Made by a program: the position numbers and the translations under genes. The notes under the pieces were generated by a model. That model had not been told where the DNA came from, made no database searches, and saw only the letters and a list, made by a program, of their open reading frames with translations. Below are positions 9,952 through 17,667 of a DNA stretch of 64,000 nucleotides, in pieces (position 1 is the stretch's first letter; every line of letters begins with the position of its first letter). Source of the DNA: Streptomyces sp. ATexAB-D23 (GTDB taxonomy: Bacteria > Actinomycetota > Actinomycetes > Streptomycetales > Streptomycetaceae); contig NZ_KB892003.1 of NCBI RefSeq assembly GCF_000373645.1, forward strand, positions 192,780 to 256,779, written 5' to 3'.

Positions 9952-10031
9952 CCCGAGGCCGGAGCCCGTCGCCACCCCCGGCAGGCTCCCGCGACGGGTT
10001 CCCCGCCCACAGACATCCGGAGTGATCACCC

Positions 10032-11816
10032 ATGGTCCGTTTCGATTCGTCCGGCATCCCCCCGGCGGCCCGGCTCCGTACTCCCTGCGCCCTCGCCCCG
10101 GCGGAGCAGCCCGCCTGGAACCCGCAACTCGGCTCCTCCATGCCGGCGCGCCGCTACACGCGCCCCAGTACGGAGATACCCGCCCTGCCGCACCGCGACT
10201 GGCCGTCGAACTCCCTCACCCGCGCGCCGCTGTGGTCCTCCGTCGACCTGAGGGACGGCAACCAGGCGCTCCCGGAACCGATGGACCCCCGCCGCAAGAC
10301 CGCCTTCTTCGATCTCCTGCTCACCATGGGGTTCAAGGACATCGAAGTCGGCTACCCGTCCGCGAGCCGGGACGACTTCGACTTCGTACGCCATCTCGTC
10401 CGCAGCGACCTCATTCCCGACGACGTCACCATCTCCGTCTTCACCCCCGCCAGGCCCGACCTGATCGACCGGACCTTCGAAGCCATCGCCGGCGCCCGCC
10501 GCGCCATGGTGCACCTGTGCAACGCCACCGCACCCCGCTGGCGCGACACCGTCTTCGGCATGACCCGGCAGGAAGTGGCCCGGTTCGCCACCCGGGCCGC
10601 CACCCGGGTGCTCCGCCGGGCCGACGAACTCACCGGAACCACCCTGCGCTTCGAATACTCCCCGGAAACCTTCAACAACACCGAGCCGGAGTACGCACTG
10701 GAGGTCTGCGACAGCGTCACCGCCCTGTGGGACGCGGCCCCGGACCGGCCGGTCACCATCAACCTCCCGGCCACCGTGGAGACCCACACCCCCAACCTCT
10801 TCGCCGACCAGGTGGAATGGATGCACCGCAACCTCGCCCGACGCGACTCGGTGATCCTCTCGGTCCACCCGCACAACGACCGGGGAACCGCCGTCGCCGC
10901 CACCGAACTGGCCCTGCTGGCGGGCGCGGACCGGGTCGAGGGGACCCTCTTCGGCAACGGTGAGCGCACCGGCAACGTATGCCTGGCGACGCTGGCGCTG
11001 AACCTCTTCTCCACAGGCGTCGACCCGCAACTCGACCTCTCCGACATCGACGGCGTCCGGCGGACCGTGGAATGGTGCACCCGCATGCCGGTGCACCCCC
11101 GCCACCCCTACGTCGGCGACCTGGTGTACACGGCGTTCTCCGGCACCCACCAGGACGCGGTGAAGAAGGGGCTGGAGGCCATGGACCGGGCCGCCGGCAC
11201 CTCCGGCACGGCCGCGGGCGAGGAACCCTGGCAGGTGCCCTACCTGCCGGTGGACCCCGCCGACCTCGGCCGCTCCTACGAGGCCGTGGTACGCATCAAC
11301 AGCCAGTCGGGAAAGAGCGGCGTCGCCTACGTCCTGAAGACACGCTACGGCTTCGACCTGCCCCGCTCGTTCCAGGCCGAACTCGCCGCAGAGGTCCAGG
11401 AGACCGTCGACGCGGAAGGCACCGAGATCGGCGCGCCGGAACTCTGGACGGTCTTCTCCGGGGCCTTCCTCCACACCGGCGAACCCCTGAACGTCGTCGC
11501 CCACCACCCCGGGAACGAGGCAACCGTGGAACTGGAACGGACCGTCGGCTCCGAGAGGATCCGCGGCCAGGGCACGGGCCCCGACGCCACGGCGGCCTTC
11601 CTCCGGGCCCTCTCCCGCTGCGGCGTCTTCGCCAAACTGCTGGACAGCGGCGAACATCCGGGCAGCGAGGGGACGGTGGCCTACCGGCGGCTGGAGGTCG
11701 GCGGCGTCCCCCGCTGGGGCGCGGGCACCGGCGGGAGCGACACCGAAGCGGAACTCCGGGCACTCACCGCCGCGGCCTGCCGGGCGCTGCGCGCCAGTGC
11801 GGCGGTCGCCCCGTGA
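10032..11816 (+). CDS. leuA: 2-isopropylmalate synthase paralog (LeuA family)
   Basis: 594 residues, close to the full-length actinobacterial LeuA. It keeps the active-site stretch LRDGNQAL (73-80), the metal-binding HPHNDRG (279-285) and NGERTGN, and it has a C-terminal regulatory-type domain. The family condenses acetyl-CoA with a 2-oxo acid, normally 2-oxoisovalerate, as the first step to leucine. No leuB, leuC or leuD is present here, so this copy is unlikely to be the housekeeping gene. It may supply a leucine-like or chain-extended 2-oxo-acid precursor, or make a 2-alkylmalate used directly. An N-terminal extension of about 35 residues precedes the region matching LeuA; an internal ATG at 10140 would remove it. 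The stop overlaps the next GTG. Confidence 0.88.
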   Translation: MVRFDSSGIPPAARLRTPCALAPAEQPAWNPQLGSSMPARRYTRPSTEIPALPHRDWPSNSLTRAPLWSSVDLRDGNQALPEPMDPRRKTAFFDLLLTMGFKDIEVGYPSASRDDFDFVRHLVRSDLIPDDVTISVFTPARPDLIDRTFEAIAGARRAMVHLCNATAPRWRDTVFGMTRQEVARFATRAATRVLRRADELTGTTLRFEYSPETFNNTEPEYALEVCDSVTALWDAAPDRPVTINLPATVETHTPNLFADQVEWMHRNLARRDSVILSVHPHNDRGTAVAATELALLAGADRVEGTLFGNGERTGNVCLATLALNLFSTGVDPQLDLSDIDGVRRTVEWCTRMPVHPRHPYVGDLVYTAFSGTHQDAVKKGLEAMDRAAGTSGTAAGEEPWQVPYLPVDPADLGRSYEAVVRINSQSGKSGVAYVLKTRYGFDLPRSFQAELAAEVQETVDAEGTEIGAPELWTVFSGAFLHTGEPLNVVAHHPGNEATVELERTVGSERIRGQGTGPDATAAFLRALSRCGVFAKLLDSGEHPGSEGTVAYRRLEVGGVPRWGAGTGGSDTEAELRALTAAACRALRASAAVAP

Positions 11817-13390
11817 GCACCCGCGTCCCGTGCACCCCCTACCAGTGGATGCAACTCCTGGGCACCCGCCTCTCGGCCGACCCCTACAGCGGCTTCCTCG
11901 GCCGGGCACTGGACCTCGGACCCGGCTTGAGCGTCGCGGACGGACGCCTGATCGCGGAACGGCTGCTGCGCCGCCACGCCGCGCTGCGCGTCCGATTCCT
12001 CGACGAGGAGGGGCACATCGCCCAGGACGTGCGGCCCTGGTCCGCGCTCCCCGCCGGGCTCTCGGCCCCGGACCCGCTGCCGGGACCGCCCGTCGCCGCG
12101 GTGCCCGGACTCCCGCTCCAGAGCGTCTTCCCCGAGCCGCCCGACCCCTTCGGCGACCACCCGGCCCAGGCCCGCCTGGTCACCGACACCGCGGGCCACC
12201 TCTGGCTCTGCCTGCTGGTGCACCACGCCCAGGTCGACGCCCACTCCATGGGACGGCTCGTCGCCTCGGCGGCCGAGGAGGTGGCCGCGGTGGCGACGAC
12301 GCCCGGACCGGCCCCCGTCTCGGTGGCCGAGAGCACGGCCACCGAGGCCTACACCACCGCGGTACGCGCACTGAACGCCCGCAGCGCCGAGGACTGCGCG
12401 GGCGCCGCGGAGTACTGGCGCGAACAGTACGGCCACCACACCCGCTTCGCCGACATGTCGGCGCCGGGCCCGGCCCCCCGGGGCCCCGCCCGCGCCGCAC
12501 TCTCCGCCGACGACGTCCGGGCCCTCATGGACGCGGGACGCCGGCTGAACGCCACACCGACGATGCTCGCGCACACGGCGCTGGTCGCGCTGGCCCACCG
12601 TCACCTGCCCGACGCGGTGGTGCCCGTGGGCGTACCGATGTCCCTCCGCGACCTGGACGGTGTCGGCTTCGACGACGTCGGGCTCTGCATCAACGTACTG
12701 CCCGCCGTCGTGCCCGTACCGGAAGGCGCCTCGCTCACCGCCCTGCTCGCCGCCGTGCGCCGCAAGATCGTCGAACTCCAGGAGTTCAAGTACCTCCCCC
12801 TCTGGCGCACCATCGAACTCAGCGGGCTGCGCCGCTCCGACCTGGCACACCGGCAGACCACGATGTTCGCGGTCACCCTGGCGGTGCACATCCGCCGCAC
12901 CGACGCGGTGAGCGAGACCGCCGCCACACTGGTCAGCGAGGCGCCGCCCGTCCCCGGGATGCACCTGGACGTCTCGCTCGCACCCGGCGGCGGCACCGTC
13001 GCGCTGGCCTGGCGGCCGGACAGCCCGCCCCTGCGCCCGCCGGACGAACTGCTGGCCGAGTACGTCGCGGTCCTCCGGCAGCTGGCAGCCGACGCCACCG
13101 CCCCCGTCGCCGCCCTCCCGGCCGGACCCGGCGCGCCCCCCGACTTCGCCGACCGGGAGACCGTGCTGGCCGCCGTGCTCGCCGGGGTCGAGGAGGTGAC
13201 CGGCGCCCCGGCCGACGCGGAGCGCAGCTTCTTCGACGCCGGAGGCAACTCCATGACCGTCGCACGCCTCGCCGCCCTGCTGCGCCGGAAGGGACTGCGC
13301 CTGAAAGTGCGCGACATCTTCGAGCAGCCCGTACCGGAAGATCTGTCGGCCGTGCTCGCCGAGCGCCACGCGGCCCGGACACCCGCATGA
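11813..13390 (+). CDS. Stand-alone condensation domain with C-terminal carrier protein
   Basis: 525 residues. The condensation domain covers about 1-430 and has HHAQVDA at 137-143, so the last glycine of the usual HHxxxDG is alanine while both His and the Asp are kept. A carrier protein follows (FFDAGGNSM, serine near 480). There is no adenylation domain, so its carrier must be loaded in trans, perhaps by the adenylation domain of the large NRPS or by one of the tRNA-synthetase-like ligases downstream. GTG overlaps the upstream stop by four bases (GTGA), and the next gene begins in the same way, so this sits in a translationally coupled run. Confidence 0.88.
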   Translation: MSTRVPCTPYQWMQLLGTRLSADPYSGFLGRALDLGPGLSVADGRLIAERLLRRHAALRVRFLDEEGHIAQDVRPWSALPAGLSAPDPLPGPPVAAVPGLPLQSVFPEPPDPFGDHPAQARLVTDTAGHLWLCLLVHHAQVDAHSMGRLVASAAEEVAAVATTPGPAPVSVAESTATEAYTTAVRALNARSAEDCAGAAEYWREQYGHHTRFADMSAPGPAPRGPARAALSADDVRALMDAGRRLNATPTMLAHTALVALAHRHLPDAVVPVGVPMSLRDLDGVGFDDVGLCINVLPAVVPVPEGASLTALLAAVRRKIVELQEFKYLPLWRTIELSGLRRSDLAHRQTTMFAVTLAVHIRRTDAVSETAATLVSEAPPVPGMHLDVSLAPGGGTVALAWRPDSPPLRPPDELLAEYVAVLRQLAADATAPVAALPAGPGAPPDFADRETVLAAVLAGVEEVTGAPADAERSFFDAGGNSMTVARLAALLRRKGLRLKVRDIFEQPVPEDLSAVLAERHAARTPA

Positions 13391-14475
13391 GCACCCACAC
13401 CGCGCCACCCCCGCTGCTGCCCTTCGCCCCGGCCGGAGGCGCGGCCGTCGGGGTGCTCTCCCCCTCGTCCGACGAGGCCGGCCGCTTCCCCCGCCGCCGC
13501 GACCGGGCGGTCGCCCAACTGGAGGCACTGGGACACCCCGTACGGTTCGGCCCGCACGCCCTGGACACCGGCGGCCACACCGCCGCATCCGCCGAGGACC
13601 GGGTGAAGGACCTGCACGCCCTGTTCACCGACCCCGGCGTCGGCGCCGTCCTGACCGCCATCGGCGGAAACAACACCAACGACATGCTCGACCTGGTCGA
13701 CTACGGCCTTCTCGCCGCGCACCCCAAGCCACTGATCGGGTACAGCGACGCCACCGCCCTGCTCACCGCGGTCTGGAAACACACCGGCCTGGTCACCGTG
13801 ATGGGACCACAACTCCTGCCACAGTTCGGCGAACCCGGCGGTTGCCTGGCCTACACCCGTGAATCCTGGCAGCGGGTCCTGGGCGGGACGGCCCCGGGAC
13901 CGCTCGCCCACTCCACCCACTGGACCGACGAGTTCCTGGCCTGGGACGAGACGGACGACCGGGCACGCGTCCTGCGGCCCAACCCGGGCCCCACCATCCT
14001 GCGTGAAGGCGTCGCCGAAGGCCCCCTGTACGGCGCGAACCTGGAGACCCTGCTGCGGCTCGCCGGAACCCGGCACTGGCCCACGACAGCCGGACACCTG
14101 CTGCTCCTGGAGACCTCACCCGGCATCACCCCGTCCCAGCTGGCGGCGTACCTGACCCAGCTGCGCCAGACCGGTGCGCTCGCCGGGGCCGCCGCCGTGG
14201 GCTTCGGCAGATTCGCACAGGCGGGGCCAGGTGACGAGGCACTGAACGAGGTGCTCGCCGAGGGACTGCTCGGAACCGGTCACGGCCCCGTCGTCCGGGA
14301 CCTCGACATCGGCCACACCGACCCCATGTTCTGTGTCCCGTACGGCGTCCGGGCCGGGCTCACCGCCCAGGACGGCACCTGCCTGCTCACCCTGCCGGAC
14401 CCGGCCACGCGTCCGTCGCCCACCCCGTTGACCGCGACCAGCCGAGAGCGAGTTCCATGTCCCCCCACCCGATGA
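13387..14475 (+). CDS. MccF-like S66 serine peptidase (LD-carboxypeptidase fold)
   Basis: 362 residues. The Ser-Glu-His triad of the S66 family is visible: serine 120 in GYSDA, glutamate 220 in GANLETLL and histidine 310 in GHTDPM, at spacings close to those of LdcA and MccF. S66 enzymes are cytoplasmic. LdcA trims muropeptides, while MccF gives immunity to microcin C by cleaving the bond between amino acid and nucleotide. In a cluster with two AlaRS-related genes, an immunity role, cutting an aminoacyl-nucleotide-like or amide-linked toxic form, is more attractive than cell-wall recycling, but removal of a protecting residue during maturation is equally possible. ATGA overlap with the upstream stop. 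Confidence 0.85.
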   Translation: MSTHTAPPPLLPFAPAGGAAVGVLSPSSDEAGRFPRRRDRAVAQLEALGHPVRFGPHALDTGGHTAASAEDRVKDLHALFTDPGVGAVLTAIGGNNTNDMLDLVDYGLLAAHPKPLIGYSDATALLTAVWKHTGLVTVMGPQLLPQFGEPGGCLAYTRESWQRVLGGTAPGPLAHSTHWTDEFLAWDETDDRARVLRPNPGPTILREGVAEGPLYGANLETLLRLAGTRHWPTTAGHLLLLETSPGITPSQLAAYLTQLRQTGALAGAAAVGFGRFAQAGPGDEALNEVLAEGLLGTGHGPVVRDLDIGHTDPMFCVPYGVRAGLTAQDGTCLLTLPDPATRPSPTPLTATSRERVPCPPTR

Positions 14476-16421
14476 ACGAGACGGACCATGACGCGGGTGC
14501 GCTGCTCCACGACGAGATCGCCGAAGTGCGCGCCGCCGCCGCCCGATGGCGCCCCGGTGACGCCTTCCCACTGCTCTGCGGAGACACCGTCGAGCGCTAC
14601 CGGCGGCTGGTGGCCGGCGACGGGTACTGGCCCCGGACGGCCGAGACGCGGTGGCCGGGCGTCGTGCTGTCCGTCGCGGGAGCGGGTGCAGGTGCGGGTC
14701 TGGGTGCGGGAGCGGACGCCGAGGCCGCGGCACGGATGCTGGCGGCCGCCACCGGCCGCCCCCACCAGCACCTGCCGCTCACCGCACTGCCCGGGGCCGT
14801 GCGCCGCCACGCCGACGGGCCGGTCGCCGTGGTGGGCCTCGCCGACGACCTGGCCGGACTCGACGACTGGCCGGGCATGCTCGCCCCCCGGCTCGGCGTC
14901 CTCACCGCACGCGATCCCGCCGCGCTCTACGCGCTGGTGTACCGGACGCTGACGGCCCACGCCGTGCCCGCCACCCGCGATCTCCTGGTCAGCCACCCCT
15001 TCCAGGCGGACGCCCGGGAGGCCGACGCGGTGGGCCTCGACGAGTTGGAGGAGCTGGTCAGGGAGCCCAGCCGGAGGCTCGTCGTGCGGTCCTTCGGCCG
15101 GGAGTGCTGCGTCAACCTGCCCGACGGAGTCATCTGCGGACGATCCGAGCCGCTCATGGCCGGCGCGGCGGCCACCGGCAGCGCGGGTCTCGGCCGGGTG
15201 CCGTCCTGCATGCGCGGCGGCGGCTGCTTCCGGGTGGACCTCGAACCCTCGCAGCGGGTGGCCGCATCGGACATCGACGCCCGCACGGTCTTCCTGCACA
15301 CCTGCTCCTCCATCGCCGTCGGCAACCAGGTGTTCCCGCCCTCGGCCAACCTCGGGGTCGGTTTCCTGTCGGGGACGGCGGTTGCGGTCTTCGGGGCCGT
15401 GGGCGTCCACGCCGCACACCTCGAACTCCGGCACGAATTCGAGCGCGCCCAGGCGGAAGGGCTGCCGGCCGGTGACGTCCTGGAGCGGATGAACGTCCTG
15501 GGCCACCGGATGCACGGTGACATGGGCCGCTTCGGCCTCCTGGGCGACCCCGCCCTGGCGCTTCCCACGGATTCGGCCACCGCCCCGGCGACGGACGACG
15601 CGCCCGTGACCCGCACCGCCCCGGTCCCGGACACCCGGCCCGGCCGGGGAGTGCCCGCGGCGGACCCCGCGGCCCTGGAACGCCTGCGGCACTGGCACGG
15701 CGTGGTGCTGCCGGGGCTGCTGCGCCTGCGCTGGCTGGACGTGCCCGTGGACGAGCGGCGGCTGCTCGACCTGTCCGACCGGCTGAGGCAAGTGGCCCTC
15801 GCACAGTTCTCGCCGGGCACCGGGGCGGAAGGCGCGGCGCTGGAGGCCGAACTGGGCACGGTGCACGGCCGGACCATGGAGCTGCTGGTCGAGCACGCCC
15901 ACACCAGCTGGTGGGACTTCACCGACAGCGCCCTGCCCGCCCTGCGGCAGGAGGCCTCCCGGCCCTGCGACTGTCCGGGCTGCGGCCGGCCGACGGCCAC
16001 GGCGATCCGTTACGCGCACCGGGTGGACCGCAGCCTCACCCTGCGGGTCGTCCGGTGCCGCAGGTGCGGGATGGTCCGCCAGTCCACCGGCGGCCCGACC
16101 GCCCCGCGCGTCGACTGCGCGGGCCTGGTGCAGGCCCGGAGGGGCACGGTCCTGGATTTCAACGGCACCCTGGTCAACCCCGGTCCGCGGCCGGGGCCCG
16201 GGGCCATCGGCCACGCCTTCCTCGCCGGAGCCCACACCGGACTCCCGGCGGGGCGCGGTGAGCCGGTGGACCTCGCGGCCCACGAGGAGCGGGCGGTCTC
16301 CTGGCAGGTGGACCTCACCCGCACCGGGGCCAGGCCGCACGAGCACGAACTCGCCGTCTTCGCGCTCGGCGGGAAGGACCTCACAGTGACGACGGCGTGG
16401 CTCGGGCTTCTTCCGGAGTGA
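14457..16421 (+). CDS. Caspase/gingipain-like protein with zinc ribbon, paralog A (dyad His lost)
   Basis: 654 residues; homologous to the protein at 17668-19803. Shared landmarks: RWRPG near residue 31, a CFRVDLEPS motif at 257-265, HTCSS at 281-285 and a four-cysteine zinc-ribbon pattern (CDCPGCG 504-510, CRRCG 534-538). In paralog B the corresponding sites are AHG and NAC, the typical His-Cys dyad of clan CD cysteine peptidases. Here the His position is Phe213 (RSFGRE), while Cys283 is kept. Paralog A may therefore be an inactive or altered partner, for example in a heterodimer. ATG 14457 is used; ATG 14472 would give the four-base overlap typical of this operon. Function in the pathway is unknown. 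Its 3' end overlaps the convergent regulator gene by 41 bases. Confidence 0.6.
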   Translation: MSPHPMNETDHDAGALLHDEIAEVRAAAARWRPGDAFPLLCGDTVERYRRLVAGDGYWPRTAETRWPGVVLSVAGAGAGAGLGAGADAEAAARMLAAATGRPHQHLPLTALPGAVRRHADGPVAVVGLADDLAGLDDWPGMLAPRLGVLTARDPAALYALVYRTLTAHAVPATRDLLVSHPFQADAREADAVGLDELEELVREPSRRLVVRSFGRECCVNLPDGVICGRSEPLMAGAAATGSAGLGRVPSCMRGGGCFRVDLEPSQRVAASDIDARTVFLHTCSSIAVGNQVFPPSANLGVGFLSGTAVAVFGAVGVHAAHLELRHEFERAQAEGLPAGDVLERMNVLGHRMHGDMGRFGLLGDPALALPTDSATAPATDDAPVTRTAPVPDTRPGRGVPAADPAALERLRHWHGVVLPGLLRLRWLDVPVDERRLLDLSDRLRQVALAQFSPGTGAEGAALEAELGTVHGRTMELLVEHAHTSWWDFTDSALPALRQEASRPCDCPGCGRPTATAIRYAHRVDRSLTLRVVRCRRCGMVRQSTGGPTAPRVDCAGLVQARRGTVLDFNGTLVNPGPRPGPGAIGHAFLAGAHTGLPAGRGEPVDLAAHEERAVSWQVDLTRTGARPHEHELAVFALGGKDLTVTTAWLGLLPE

Positions 16422-17400
16422 CGCCCTCCAGCAGATTGAGCTGAGCGGCCTTCATCCCCGCCTGGAAGCGGGTGCTGACCTGGAGTTCGTCGAACAGCGT
16501 GGCCATCACCCGGCTGAGCGAGCGCGCGGACATGCCGAGCTGGCGGGCGATGACCTCGTCCTTCATGCCGACGGCCAGCATCCGCGCCACGGCCCGCTGC
16601 TGCGGGCCCAGCAGCATGGCCCGGTGCCGCCCCTCCCGCGCCGTGAGGCTCTGCAGCGGCAGCGCCACCGCCCAGATGTGGTCGAACACCGCCTGGTACG
16701 AGCGCACCAGGGTCCGGCCGAAGAGAGCGACCGCACCGAGCGAGGAGTCCTCCGGGGAGAGCGGCACAACAGCCACGTCGTCGTCGAGGATGAGCAGGCG
16801 CAGCGGCAGCGAGGGCGCCAGCCGGATGTCGATGCCGGCCTGCGCGGCGTCCAGCAGGTAGTCGCGTACGTAATCCACCTCGGCCATGTGCTGGGTGTAC
16901 AGCACCCGGATGCGCACGCCCCTGCTGACGACCTCCGAGTCCCGCAGCATCATCTCGTCGATCACCTCGACGGGAGGGGCCGAGCCGGGGTGCATCACGC
17001 ACTCGTGCAGCCGTATCCGGCTCACCGCGTCGTCCAGGAAGTGATTGACCTCCGCCGCGCCGTGCAGCGTCCGCGCCTGAACGGTGTCCTGATGAGCGGC
17101 CTGGAGAGCCTGGAAGTTCTCCGTCAGGTCGAGCACCGCGGCCCGCGTCCGGGACACCTCCCGCCGGAACCGGTCGACCCGCTCGGCCTCCGCCGTGAAC
17201 AGCCGGGTGAGGGCCGCCGCCGGATCGGTCACCCGGAAGCCCGCGGCGGTGTCCGGGACCAGCAGCCCCATCTCCTCCAGCCGGCTCAGGACCTCTTCCG
17301 CCTCGGACACAGTGATCCCCGCGTGAGCGGCGAGATCCGCGAGGTCTTTGACGCCGTGTTCCCGGGCCCGCTGGTATAGCCGGTGAAAGCTGTCGTCCAT
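16381..17400 (-). CDS. LuxR-type regulator with TrmB-like N-terminus
   Basis: About 339 residues. The N-terminal 60 residues look like a winged helix (DLAAHAGITVSEAEEVLSRLEEMGLL), the middle is a sensor-like region as in TrmB-type LuxR proteins, and the C-terminal 70 residues are a LuxR helix-turn-helix (MLAVGMKDEVIARQLGMSARSLSRVMATLF). It is transcribed against the surrounding genes and lies between the two caspase-like paralogs. It may control the divergent caspase-like gene and P450 operon, whose promoter has a near-perfect 19-bp palindrome. Starts 4 or 17 codons further upstream (ATG 17412, ATG 17451) are possible because no clear ribosome-binding site distinguishes them. Confidence 0.75.
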   Translation of the reverse strand: MDDSFHRLYQRAREHGVKDLADLAAHAGITVSEAEEVLSRLEEMGLLVPDTAAGFRVTDPAAALTRLFTAEAERVDRFRREVSRTRAAVLDLTENFQALQAAHQDTVQARTLHGAAEVNHFLDDAVSRIRLHECVMHPGSAPPVEVIDEMMLRDSEVVSRGVRIRVLYTQHMAEVDYVRDYLLDAAQAGIDIRLAPSLPLRLLILDDDVAVVPLSPEDSSLGAVALFGRTLVRSYQAVFDHIWAVALPLQSLTAREGRHRAMLLGPQQRAVARMLAVGMKDEVIARQLGMSARSLSRVMATLFDELQVSTRFQAGMKAAQLNLLEGVTPEEARATPSSL

Positions 17401-17603
17401 AGCCGGAACCATACGACTGAAAAACCACCCCGGAGAGCGAATGCCGGGCATCGCAACCGGCGAACCGAGGCGCCGGCCGCCCCCGTTGGAGGGCGCGCCG
17501 TCTCAATGGGCGGGACGGCGGCGGCGCCCGGCGGTCTTCGGACGTGGCGTCTGGCCGCACGTGACGCGCATGGACCCGCGCCCACAGAACGGAAATGATC
17601 GAC

Positions 17604-17622
17604 GTGTTCGACCGTCGGACAC
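17604..17622. promoter_or_regulatory. 19-bp imperfect palindrome upstream of the second caspase-like gene
   Basis: GTGTTCGAC and GTCGGACAC surround one central C, and eight of nine positions pair. It lies 45 bases before the TTG start in the divergent region next to the LuxR-type gene. The left half (GTTCGACCG) also resembles a StrR half-site (GTTCGACTG), but no second half-site at the N11 distance was found. It could be an operator for either regulator. Confidence 0.45.
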
Positions 17623-17667
17623 CGTACCGGTGCGTCGTACCCACCCGGACCGCCGATTGGAACTGCT

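Noticed and set aside
6811..10029. A 1072-codon minus-strand frame under the NRPS
   Set aside because: It is the mirror of the NRPS third-position GC; its Gly/Gln/Val-rich translation shows no domain.
17606..17640. A full StrR binding site (two half-sites with N11)
   Set aside because: Only the left half-site fits; the best right half is at 17-base spacing with six of nine matches.
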